In this document: positions 17,282 through 24,440 of the stretch, piece after piece
Numbering within the stretch: position 1 is the stretch's first letter
Layout of the letters: each line of letters opens with the position of its first letter
From: JACSRF01 sp964504445
Lineage (GTDB): Bacteria; Chloroflexota; Anaerolineae; Promineifilales; Promineifilaceae
Assembly: GCA_964504445.1 (NCBI GenBank)
Contig: CAZDEO010000006.1
Location: forward strand, 1 to 64,000
DNA length: 64,000 bases
Direction of reading: 5' to 3'
Program-made: the position numbers and the translations under genes
The notes under the pieces: model-generated
What the model saw: the letters and a program-made list of their open reading frames with translations, nothing else
The model's database searches: none
Told to the model about the DNA's origin: nothing

Positions 17282-18742
17282 TTACGCACGGTGACCATGC
17301 TTGCGCAATGGGACAACGAGGGTCACCATCGTTCCTTTACCGGGCGCTGATTCCACGCGCAACGACCCATCAATGCGATCTGCCCGCTCGCGCATGTTCA
17401 CCATGCCCAGGCTGCCCCGCGAACTGTAGTCTCGGTTCACGTCTTCTGTGTCAAAACCAACGCCATCATCTTGAATGCGGGCCACAAACAGGTTGTCTTC
17501 TTGCCACATACGGACCTCTACCATTTTGGCGTTTGAGTATTTCCGGGCATTGCCCAGAGCTTCCTCGATGATGGAGAAAACGACGCTTTGCGCCGATTCG
17601 CTGAGTAGATCACCATATTCACCGCCAATTAGCCGGATATTGAGGCCATCTGTTTCCTGGATGCGCCCCATGACGGTTTCGATGGCGGCGGCAAGCCCTT
17701 GGGTTTCTAGCACCAGTGGGCGCAAAGTAAAGAGCATGCCGCGAATTTCTTTGGCGGTGCGTTTGGCTAACTCTTCAACCTTTTCTAATTCTTGCAGGCT
17801 TTGCCGGGGGTCTTTGGTGACCAGAGAACGGACAAAGTTGATGCGCATGGCGATAGCGGCAATGCTTTGTGTAGGGCCGTCGTGGAGGTCGCGGGCCAGC
17901 TCTTTGCGGGCTTCTTCGTCTGCTTCAATAAGCCTTTGCTTTTCGGCGGTAAGCTGTTGGTAAAGTTGAGCATTTTGCAGGGCAATGACGGCCTGGTCGG
18001 CAACGGCGTTGAAGAGTTCGTAATGGTTGCGGTCGAATTCTAAGGGTTTATCGGAGCCGATGACCATGATGCCAAAAATCTGAAAACCGGCGCGTAAAGG
18101 GATGCACACGGCCGTTACACAGCTTTGAAAGGCTACGTACGTTTTTAGCTCAGGGTCATTACGGGGGTCTTGGGACACAATTGGTTCCGCATTGGACATG
18201 GCTTCGGCAATGATGCCACTGCGTCCTGGTATGCTGCGTTTATCATCGGTCCCAATGAAGCCGCGGGTGGCTACGGGGTATAGTTCGGCGCCCCGGTATA
18301 GGAATATGGCCCCTACTAATGATTGGCGCGACGTACCCATGTCTTCCAGTTCCAGACTACATACGTCTAGTGCCTCTTCTACCACACGTTCAAAGCTCAG
18401 GGTGGCGCGCAGGGTGGAAGCCATCTGCTGCAGCCGGTTGGCGCGCTTGGTTGCGGTTTGTAGATGCCCCATTTCCTCTTTGAAATGTTGGCGCAGGGCT
18501 TTGTTGATGCGTTCGATGGTTTGTGACGCCACGGAGAAAATGATGCTGGCGACCAGGAGGAGCATGACAGTGGAAAGCGCAACGGCCGTTAACCAGGCGC
18601 TGGTTCCCAGGTTTAAAAACACCACCATGACCAGGTAGATAGCCCCGACCTGTAGTATGGCAGCCAGCAGAAAGATGATGATGAACAGAATGGCTTGCCG
18701 TTTTTGTTCTTTTCTTGTGGTTGTGGCTATCCCTTTTGTCAT
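17282..18742 (-). CDS. GAF-domain sensor histidine kinase, NarL-partner (HisKA_3) type
   Basis: 486 aa. Two membrane helices (about 17-40 and 50-72) with almost no external loop, a coiled-coil linker, one GAF domain (about 105-275), the HisKA_3 dimerisation domain with phospho-acceptor His in ELARDLHDGPTQSIAAI, and a HATPase with NARKYS, DDGVGFD and GSLGMVNMRERA. Kinases of this type pass phosphate to LuxR/NarL-type regulators. No such regulator gene lies beside it, so it is an orphan here. Weak or absent ribosome binding site before the start at 18,742. It is not part of the large GAF cluster at 28.5-56 kb and differs in its kinase class. Confidence 0.9.
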   Translation of the reverse strand: MTKGIATTTRKEQKRQAILFIIIFLLAAILQVGAIYLVMVVFLNLGTSAWLTAVALSTVMLLLVASIIFSVASQTIERINKALRQHFKEEMGHLQTATKRANRLQQMASTLRATLSFERVVEEALDVCSLELEDMGTSRQSLVGAIFLYRGAELYPVATRGFIGTDDKRSIPGRSGIIAEAMSNAEPIVSQDPRNDPELKTYVAFQSCVTAVCIPLRAGFQIFGIMVIGSDKPLEFDRNHYELFNAVADQAVIALQNAQLYQQLTAEKQRLIEADEEARKELARDLHDGPTQSIAAIAMRINFVRSLVTKDPRQSLQELEKVEELAKRTAKEIRGMLFTLRPLVLETQGLAAAIETVMGRIQETDGLNIRLIGGEYGDLLSESAQSVVFSIIEEALGNARKYSNAKMVEVRMWQEDNLFVARIQDDGVGFDTEDVNRDYSSRGSLGMVNMRERADRIDGSLRVESAPGKGTMVTLVVPLRKHGHRA

Positions 18743-18892
18743 GAGTTTCGTTTAAATAATTTTGCCGGAGAACATGCTGGGATCTCCGCTTACTATGGGT
18801 TGTTTGCGCAGAAATTTATTTTGAATAATGACAACGTGTTCTCATGAAAGCCAAATTGGTTAGCCCTACAGGTTTGTTGCCAACTTTCCTTA

Positions 18893-18898
18893 ATTATA
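18893..18898 (-). promoter_or_regulatory. Candidate -10 box upstream of the histidine kinase
   Basis: Minus-strand TATAAT in the 190-base gap between psuG and the kinase gene. No convincing -35 box is seen. The rest of the gap holds a short GGAGA/TCTCC stem near 18,770. Confidence 0.35.
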
Positions 18899-18933
18899 GC
18901 GGAAGTTGGAGGTAGAACGATAGGAATGTAGTG

Positions 18934-19866
18934 TCATGGGGTCTGGAGGTTTTTGAGTGCCAAGGCTATTTGCCCGGCCACACGGCCGTTCTGGCGCAGC
19001 AGGGCGGCGTTGGCTTGCAGGGAACGGCCGTTGCTCAACGCCACAATGCGGCCCAGCAGCCAGGGGGTAGTAGCCGCGCCGTGAATGCCTTGCGTGTCGG
19101 CTTCTTGGGTGGCCTGGGCAATGATCGCCTCCGTTTCTGCGGGGTCTAAAGCATCCGTTGCGGGCACGGGCACGGTAACGAGGGTGCCGGACTGCAAGCC
19201 CAAGGTTTGGCGCGCCTGAACGAGCTGGGCCACTTCCTGGGGCGTGTCCAGACGCACGTTAACGGGCAGACCACTGCTGCGCGCAAAAAACGCCGGCAGC
19301 GTGTCTGTGCCATATCCGGCGACCAGCACGCCGTGGGTTTCCAATACTTCCAGGGTGGCGGGCAGATCAAGTATGGATTTGGCCCCGCTGCACACCACGG
19401 TGACGGGAGTGCGGCCTAACTCAACCAGGTCAGCACTCACGTCGAAGGGGTGACCGCGATGGACGCCGCCAATGCCACCGGTGGCAAATAGCTGAATGCC
19501 GGCCAGGTGGGCGATGATCATGGTGCCGGCGACCGTGGTGGCCCCGTCTAGCCGCTGGGCCAGCACCAGAGGTAGGTCACGGCGGCTGCATTTGCGCACC
19601 TGGTCGCGGGGGCGAGTAGCCAGGTACTCTAATTGCTCTGGCGTAAGCCCAACGTGGATTTGCCCCTGGATGATGCCGATGGTGGCGGGCGTGGCGCCGC
19701 CCTGGCGCACGGCCGTTTCCATGGCGACGGCCGTTGTTACATTTTCCGGATAGGGCAACCCGTGGGTGATAACCGTGCTTTCCAGGGCCACCACCGGGCC
19801 ACCATTGGTTAACTGCTCCAGCACTTCCGGGGCAATCATCAGGGCAGAATGGGGAACTGTTTTCAT
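18934..19866 (-). CDS. psuG: Pseudouridine-5'-phosphate glycosidase
   Basis: 310 aa. The family signatures are VALESTVITHGLPYPEN near the N-terminus, GIIQGQIHVGL, the KCSRRDLPLVLA segment with the catalytic Lys region, and FATGGIGGVHRGHPFDVSADL. The enzyme splits pseudouridine 5'-phosphate into uracil and ribose 5-phosphate, the second step in salvage or breakdown of modified RNA nucleosides. The usual neighbour, pseudouridine kinase (psuK), is not in the window. It is divergent from the CBM48-like gene across a 233-base regulatory gap. Confidence 0.93.
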   Translation of the reverse strand: MKTVPHSALMIAPEVLEQLTNGGPVVALESTVITHGLPYPENVTTAVAMETAVRQGGATPATIGIIQGQIHVGLTPEQLEYLATRPRDQVRKCSRRDLPLVLAQRLDGATTVAGTMIIAHLAGIQLFATGGIGGVHRGHPFDVSADLVELGRTPVTVVCSGAKSILDLPATLEVLETHGVLVAGYGTDTLPAFFARSSGLPVNVRLDTPQEVAQLVQARQTLGLQSGTLVTVPVPATDALDPAETEAIIAQATQEADTQGIHGAATTPWLLGRIVALSNGRSLQANAALLRQNGRVAGQIALALKNLQTP

Positions 19867-20001
19867 AGACCACCTTTGTCAAAAGAATGAGCAAAGCATT
19901 TTTCCTGCTTATCTTCCCCAAATTTGATGGGCGGCGCAAATAACGGTCACTGGCGTCTCTGGGAGGATAGACATTCCCCACAATCTTCAGTATAGTTATT
20001 T

Positions 20002-20045
20002 CTGACAACTTATCCGTTGTCAGCCAGGCAAAAACCCTTTACACT
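20002..20045 (+). promoter_or_regulatory. Promoter with overlapping palindromic operator
   Basis: TTGTCA (20017-20022) and TACACT (20040-20045) with a 17-base spacer face the gene at 20,100. A perfect inverted repeat, CTGACAAC (20002-20009) and GTTGTCAG (20016-20023), covers the -35 box. This is where a dimeric repressor or activator would bind. Confidence 0.5.
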
Positions 20046-20099
20046 GCTGCATGGCAAACTGACAGTGACGGCTCTTTTTGTGAGTAGGAGGTTATTCCC

Positions 20100-20396
20100 G
20101 TGTTATTGAAAAGCTATTCGAAAACCGGCAATTATTGCCGGGTGACCTTTAAGCTGCCGGCAGAAGTTGGCGCGGAAACGGCCGTGCTCGTCGGCGAATT
20201 CAACAATTGGGACGAAAATGCAGAACCGATGCGCAAGCTGAACGATGGTAGTTTTAGCCAGACGGTGTCGCTAGAAGCCGGAAAAAGCTACCGGTTTCGC
20301 TACTTGCTCGACGGAACGCGTTGGGAAAATGATTGGGAAGCCGATGACTACCTGCCCAATGACCACGGTACAGATGACTCCATTGTTGCCATCTAA
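20100..20396 (+). CDS. Stand-alone CBM48/isoamylase-N-like protein (98 aa)
   Basis: 98 aa starting with GTG at 20,100, with TAGGAGG just upstream. The whole protein is one early-set immunoglobulin-like domain of the glycogen-binding type: RVTFKLPAEVGAETAVLVGEFNNWDE, followed by YRFRYLLDGTRWENDWEADDY. The conserved GxFNxW and the Tyr/Phe-rich strands match CBM48 and the AMPK beta glycogen-binding module. Here it is not attached to any enzyme. It may bind glycogen or a partner protein; no enzyme for glycogen metabolism is nearby. Confidence 0.8.
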   Translation: MLLKSYSKTGNYCRVTFKLPAEVGAETAVLVGEFNNWDENAEPMRKLNDGSFSQTVSLEAGKSYRFRYLLDGTRWENDWEADDYLPNDHGTDDSIVAI

Positions 20397-20411
20397 TCGT
20401 GAAATACCGTC

Positions 20412-20440
20412 TTGGCTATCCACCAAAGGCGTGTCATAAT
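20412..20440 (+). promoter_or_regulatory. Promoter of the ABC substrate-binding protein gene
   Basis: TTGGCT (20412-20417) and CATAAT (20435-20440) with a 17-base spacer, about 55 bases before the start codon at 20,497. Confidence 0.4.
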
Positions 20441-20496
20441 AAACAATCAATACCCAATTACCCCCAAATGTGGGACCAATTAAAGGAGACGAGAAT

Positions 20497-21345
20497 ATGA
20501 AGAGAAAACCCTTGTTACTGTTTTTGCTGGTTGTGCTGCTTAGCTTCAGCCTGGCTGCCTGTGGCGGCGGCAACAACGAACCCGCCGCTGATTCGGGCAG
20601 TAGTGGCAGCAGTTCCAGTAACCTGCCAGACCTGGAGGGTCGGGAAATTACCGTGGCCGTCGAAAACGCCTATTTGCCGTTCAATTACATTGACCCCACC
20701 ACAGGCGAACCCTCCGGTTGGGACTACGATGCCATTGACGCTATTTGCGAACTCATCAACTGTACCCCGGTTTATATAGAAGCGGCCTGGGAAGGGATGA
20801 TTCAGGCCGTGGCCAATAACCAGTTCGATATGGCTGCCGATGGCATTACCATTACCGAAGATCGCGCCGAAATTGTAGACTTTTCCGACGGCTACATCAG
20901 CATTGAACAACGCCTGCTGGTACGTGCCGATGAAGACCGCATCACCAGCGTAGCTGATGTCCAGAACAACCCCGCCATTCGCATTGGCACCCAAACCGGT
21001 ACCACCAACTATGAAACTGGCGTGCAGGTCTTTGGCGCCGAGCGTTTGCAAGCCTTCGAGCAGTTCCCCTTTGCCGTGCAGGCCCTCATTGCCGGGGACA
21101 TTGACGTGGTGCTGATGGATGAAACAGCCGGGCAGGGTTACGTGGGTGTTAATGCTGATTCTCTGAAGCTGGTAGGTGAATCTCTCTCCAGTGACCAGTT
21201 GGGCTTCATCTTCCCCAAAGGCAGTGACCTGGTGGAACCCTTCAACGCCGCTCTGGCAGAGATGCGGGCCAATGGCACCCTGGATGCCCTGGCTGACCAG
21301 TACTTCTCCGACAAATTCACCATTACCTACGACGACCTGGAGTAA
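20497..21345 (+). CDS. Polar amino acid ABC transporter, substrate-binding lipoprotein
   Basis: 282 aa. The signal peptide ends in a lipobox (SFSLAAC) followed by a Gly/Ser/Asn-rich linker, so the protein is lipid-anchored outside the membrane. The mature part is a family 3 solute-binding protein (EITVAVENAYLPFNYID, GWDYDAIDAICE, DGITITEDRAEIVDFSDGY, IGTQTGTTNYE). It captures a polar amino acid such as glutamine; specificity is not readable. ATG at 20,497 is preferred over a GTG at 20,470 because AAAGGAGA lies at 20,482-20,489. A terminator separates it from the permease gene, which allows higher expression of the binding protein. Confidence 0.92.
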   Translation: MKRKPLLLFLLVVLLSFSLAACGGGNNEPAADSGSSGSSSSNLPDLEGREITVAVENAYLPFNYIDPTTGEPSGWDYDAIDAICELINCTPVYIEAAWEGMIQAVANNQFDMAADGITITEDRAEIVDFSDGYISIEQRLLVRADEDRITSVADVQNNPAIRIGTQTGTTNYETGVQVFGAERLQAFEQFPFAVQALIAGDIDVVLMDETAGQGYVGVNADSLKLVGESLSSDQLGFIFPKGSDLVEPFNAALAEMRANGTLDALADQYFSDKFTITYDDLE

Positions 21346-21372
21346 ACGGCCGTTCCCAACTCAATAATAGTC

Positions 21373-21409
21373 AAAAAAGCCAGACTGATATGAAAGTCTG
21401 GCTTTTTTT
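21373..21409 (+). terminator. Rho-independent terminator after the binding-protein gene
   Basis: A 14-bp stem (21373-21386 with 21395-21408) ends in a run of seven T residues. It may attenuate rather than end transcription into the permease and ATPase genes. Confidence 0.9.
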
Positions 21410-21439
21410 CTTATTTTCTATTTCGCGGTATCATTTTCC

Positions 21440-21469
21440 TTGGCAGGTTTTGGCAATAAGGTGCATAAC
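21440..21469 (+). promoter_or_regulatory. Possible promoter of the permease-ATPase pair
   Basis: TTGGCA (21440-21445) and CATAAC (21464-21469) with an 18-base spacer; weak match. Confidence 0.3.
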
Positions 21470-21518
21470 TTTTGCTAATGGTCATTGCCCCCCGCAATGA
21501 TCCCCAAAAGGAGGAGAC

Positions 21519-22355
21519 ATGGCAGCAACGGAGACAACAAGAGGGAAAGAACCTCTTAATAATGACGCCTGGCGCGAGTTCCCCTGGTGGTTGTTAGCTA
21601 TTATTGGCTTCCTGGTGCTCATGGCCATCGTCATCACTACCCAGCCAGACTTTAATCGCGCCTTTATGTTTGTGAAGGGCAACCCAGGAACCCTGGAAGG
21701 CGGTTTTTGGGTGTTCGTTGGCCAGGGCCTGACCATGACCATCACCATTACCCTGGTGGCCTTTGCTTTTGCGCTGATGATTGGGTTGTTAGCAGCTCTG
21801 GGCCGGATCAGCCGAGGCCTCGTTCCGCGCAACATCGCCATTTTTTACATAGAGTTTATTCGTGGCGTCCCTACGCTGGTCCTCATCTTTACCGTGTCCT
21901 TTGTCCTTGTACCCTGGATCGCTGATTTGTTTCCTTTCCTGGCGGGCAGCTTCAGTATGCCGGTGCGCGCTATCATCGCCCTGGCGGTCATTTACGGCGC
22001 CTTTCTAGCGGAGATTTTTCGTGCTGGCATTGAGTCCATTTCCCGTGGCCAAATGGAAGCGGCCCGTTCTTTGGGCATGTCTGGCGCCCAGGCCATGCGG
22101 TATATCATCTTGCCTCAAGCCATTCGCAACATCCTGCCAGCATTGGGTAATGATTTCATTGCCATGCTCAAAGATTCGTCGCTGGTGTCGGTGCTGGCTG
22201 TGCGCGAAATTACGCAAATGGCGCGCTTATTTGTTGGCAGCACCTTCCGCTTTCGCGAAAGCTACCTGGTCCTGACATTCTTGTATCTGACGATGACGCT
22301 GGCGCTGAGTTTGCTGCTGCGCTTGCTGGAAAGGCGGTTAGGGAAAAATGTTTGA
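21519..22355 (+). CDS. Polar amino acid ABC transporter permease
   Basis: 278 aa HisM/GlnP-type permease. It has an N-terminal cytoplasmic stretch, a first membrane helix (about 24-44), and the standard five-helix core. The EAA loop EAARSLGMSGAQAMRYIILPQA contacts the ATPase. GGAGGAGAC sits directly before the start. The first helix is followed by a loop of about 40 residues before the core, longer than in minimal GlnP. The last 8 bases overlap the ATPase gene, so the two are translationally coupled. Confidence 0.92.
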   Translation: MAATETTRGKEPLNNDAWREFPWWLLAIIGFLVLMAIVITTQPDFNRAFMFVKGNPGTLEGGFWVFVGQGLTMTITITLVAFAFALMIGLLAALGRISRGLVPRNIAIFYIEFIRGVPTLVLIFTVSFVLVPWIADLFPFLAGSFSMPVRAIIALAVIYGAFLAEIFRAGIESISRGQMEAARSLGMSGAQAMRYIILPQAIRNILPALGNDFIAMLKDSSLVSVLAVREITQMARLFVGSTFRFRESYLVLTFLYLTMTLALSLLLRLLERRLGKNV

Positions 22356-23094
22356 TCCCAATGAAATTATCGTAGTAGAGGATTTACACAAATATTTTGG
22401 GCATATCGAGGCCGTGAAAGGGGTAAACCTGCGCGTGCGCCGTGGGGAAGTAGTAGTTGTTGTTGGCCCCAGCGGTTCTGGCAAAAGCACCGTGCTCCGC
22501 TGCATCAATCATTTGGAAGTGCCTACCCACGGGGCGGTGTACATTGACGGCGTGCATCTGGAAGACAAGAAAACGGACATCAACAAGGTGCGCGCTGAGG
22601 TGGGCATGGTCTTTCAGCAATTTAACCTGTTCCCGCACCTCACCGTGTTAGAAAATGTGGCCATTGCCCAAAAGCTGGTACGCAAGCGCAGCCGCGATGA
22701 GGCGGAGAGTATTGCCATGGAGCAACTGACACGGGTGGGCATTCCTGAAAAGGCGGATGCTTTTCCGCGCCAGCTTTCCGGGGGGCAACAGCAGCGGGTA
22801 GCCATTGCTCGTTCCCTGGCTATGAATCCCAAAATTATGCTTTTTGATGAGCCAACCAGCGCGCTGGATCCGGAAATGATTAAAGAGGTGCTGGACGTGA
22901 TGCTGCTGTTGGCTAAAGAAGGTATGACCATGGTGGTGGTGACCCACGAGATGGGCTTTGCCCGCGCCGCCGCAGACCGGGTAGTATTTATGGATGACGG
23001 CACGGTGGTGGAAGTGGCCACCCCAGAAGGTTTGTACAACAATCCGCAGCATGAGCGCACAAAACTATTTTTGAGCAAGATTTTGGGGCACTGA
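22348..23094 (+). CDS. Polar amino acid ABC transporter ATPase (GlnQ-like)
   Basis: 248 aa. Walker A GPSGSGKST, Q-loop VFQQFNLFPHLTVLENV, signature LSGGQQQRVAIARSLAMNPKIMLFDEPTSALDPE, and the switch His in VVTHEMGFA are all intact. It energises the transporter formed with the permease and the binding lipoprotein. The start codon lies inside the last codons of the permease gene. Confidence 0.95.
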   Translation: MFDPNEIIVVEDLHKYFGHIEAVKGVNLRVRRGEVVVVVGPSGSGKSTVLRCINHLEVPTHGAVYIDGVHLEDKKTDINKVRAEVGMVFQQFNLFPHLTVLENVAIAQKLVRKRSRDEAESIAMEQLTRVGIPEKADAFPRQLSGGQQQRVAIARSLAMNPKIMLFDEPTSALDPEMIKEVLDVMLLLAKEGMTMVVVTHEMGFARAAADRVVFMDDGTVVEVATPEGLYNNPQHERTKLFLSKILGH

Positions 23095-23156
23095 TACGCG
23101 TAACCCGAAGTCCGTTTCCCATTTTCTGATGGCTTTTCCGAAAGGTAGCGCCCTGC

Positions 23157-23198
23157 GGATAACCGTTTACAAATTACGGATTACCGATTACCGGTAGC
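23157..23198. repeat. Degenerate heptanucleotide tandem repeat (6 units)
   Basis: Six 7-base units with a common TTAC/ATTAC core run in register from 23157 to 23198, for example GGATTAC then CGATTAC. They lie in the gap after the ABC ATPase gene. Confidence 0.6.
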
Positions 23199-23237
23199 CA
23201 CAATATCCTTACTGGCTTACCGCAAATGGAGGCGACC

Positions 23238-24419
23238 ATGACGGTGATTGATTTTGTACTTGACGGGGAACCCGAACCGGTAGTGATACACTATCGGCCC
23301 TGGGGGGTGCGGGCGCTGAAGCTGCGGATATCAAGTGGGCAGGAAACGGCCGTGCTGCGCATCCGTCCCCGCGGTATCCAGCAAGCCGACCTGGACCTGG
23401 GCATATTCCGCGCCCAGGCCGACGACAGCGGCGCTTTCATCGTTAGCTGGGGCGGTGGCCACGAACCTGGCCCCTGCCTGAAAGCCACCGATTTCCTGCT
23501 GGCCTTCGAACGCTGTGCGCCGTTAGAACCCGGCGACGCTTCCCTCATTTACTTCAACCTGGATCACGTTGGGCCAGACTTGCCCGATACGGCTACGGTC
23601 ACTTTTGAAGCCTTCGAAGAGAAAAGCGGCGCCATCGTCGCCTCCCTGCCCATCACCCTCCAAAAACCCCCTGAATACAACACCAGCGTGGCGCGTTTTG
23701 TACCTACTGCCGCCAACCTTTGGCAGCCCCAAGGAACCCAGGTAACCCAGTACGAACCCCGCTGGTGGCCACGCCCAGCAATAGCCTATGCGCCCCTGCT
23801 CAACTGCCCCCTGCAGATACGGGTAGCAGACACAAAGCTGCTGGTAGAATGGGGAGGCAAAGTGGTAGGACAAATTACCGACCACACCAAACCTTCTGTT
23901 TTGCAGCCAGACACCATGCGTTTTGAGCTGTTCGACTTCGACGCCTATCATCTGGCCCTACGTATTTGGTTTTTCTGGCTGGACACGCGCATTGGCGGGG
24001 GGCACGAGGTGCCCGACGCCGAACGCTTTGACCTGCTGTTGCGCAAGCAGGACGGCTACGTAACCCTGGCCTGCACCGACATGCACTGGCGCGAGATGTG
24101 GGGACAAATTGACGGCGCGCCCATGCGCGCCACCCTGGGCATGAGCCAGGCCGCCAAGCTAAAAATTTTGACCGAGGGCGTGGAGAAATTAACTGGCATT
24201 TTCAAGCGCGAGAAAGGCCAAGACCACGAGGGCGTCTTTAGCCCGGTAGACGGCCCCAGTCCTTTGATTCCCAAACAGGCGGAGCGCCTGGGTAAAGGCG
24301 AGTTTACGACAAGAGGCAAAGGGGCTGAGGCCCATTTGCCAGTTTTGGAAAACGTGTTGCCGCAAAAAAGCGCAGAAAGCACGCGCAAAATGGTCAGCAG
24401 CGACGTGCGATTAGGGTAG
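23238..24419 (+). CDS. Unknown beta-rich protein next to the CHAT gene
   Basis: 393 aa from the ATG at 23,238, which follows GGAGG at 23,228-23,232; an ATG at 23,226 is inside that ribosome binding site. No known domain is recognised. No signal peptide or membrane segment is seen. Residues 1-300 look like alternating beta strands with many Trp (WGVRALKLRI, WGGGHEPGP, RWWPRPAIAY, IWFFWLDTRIGGGHE), possibly two related sandwich domains. The C-terminal about 90 residues are polar and probably disordered. It ends 21 bases before the CHAT gene and is almost certainly cotranscribed with it, so it may be its partner, sensor or substrate. Confidence 0.75.
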   Translation: MTVIDFVLDGEPEPVVIHYRPWGVRALKLRISSGQETAVLRIRPRGIQQADLDLGIFRAQADDSGAFIVSWGGGHEPGPCLKATDFLLAFERCAPLEPGDASLIYFNLDHVGPDLPDTATVTFEAFEEKSGAIVASLPITLQKPPEYNTSVARFVPTAANLWQPQGTQVTQYEPRWWPRPAIAYAPLLNCPLQIRVADTKLLVEWGGKVVGQITDHTKPSVLQPDTMRFELFDFDAYHLALRIWFFWLDTRIGGGHEVPDAERFDLLLRKQDGYVTLACTDMHWREMWGQIDGAPMRATLGMSQAAKLKILTEGVEKLTGIFKREKGQDHEGVFSPVDGPSPLIPKQAERLGKGEFTTRGKGAEAHLPVLENVLPQKSAESTRKMVSSDVRLG

Positions 24420-24440
24420 CTGATTTGAGGAAATAGAACC

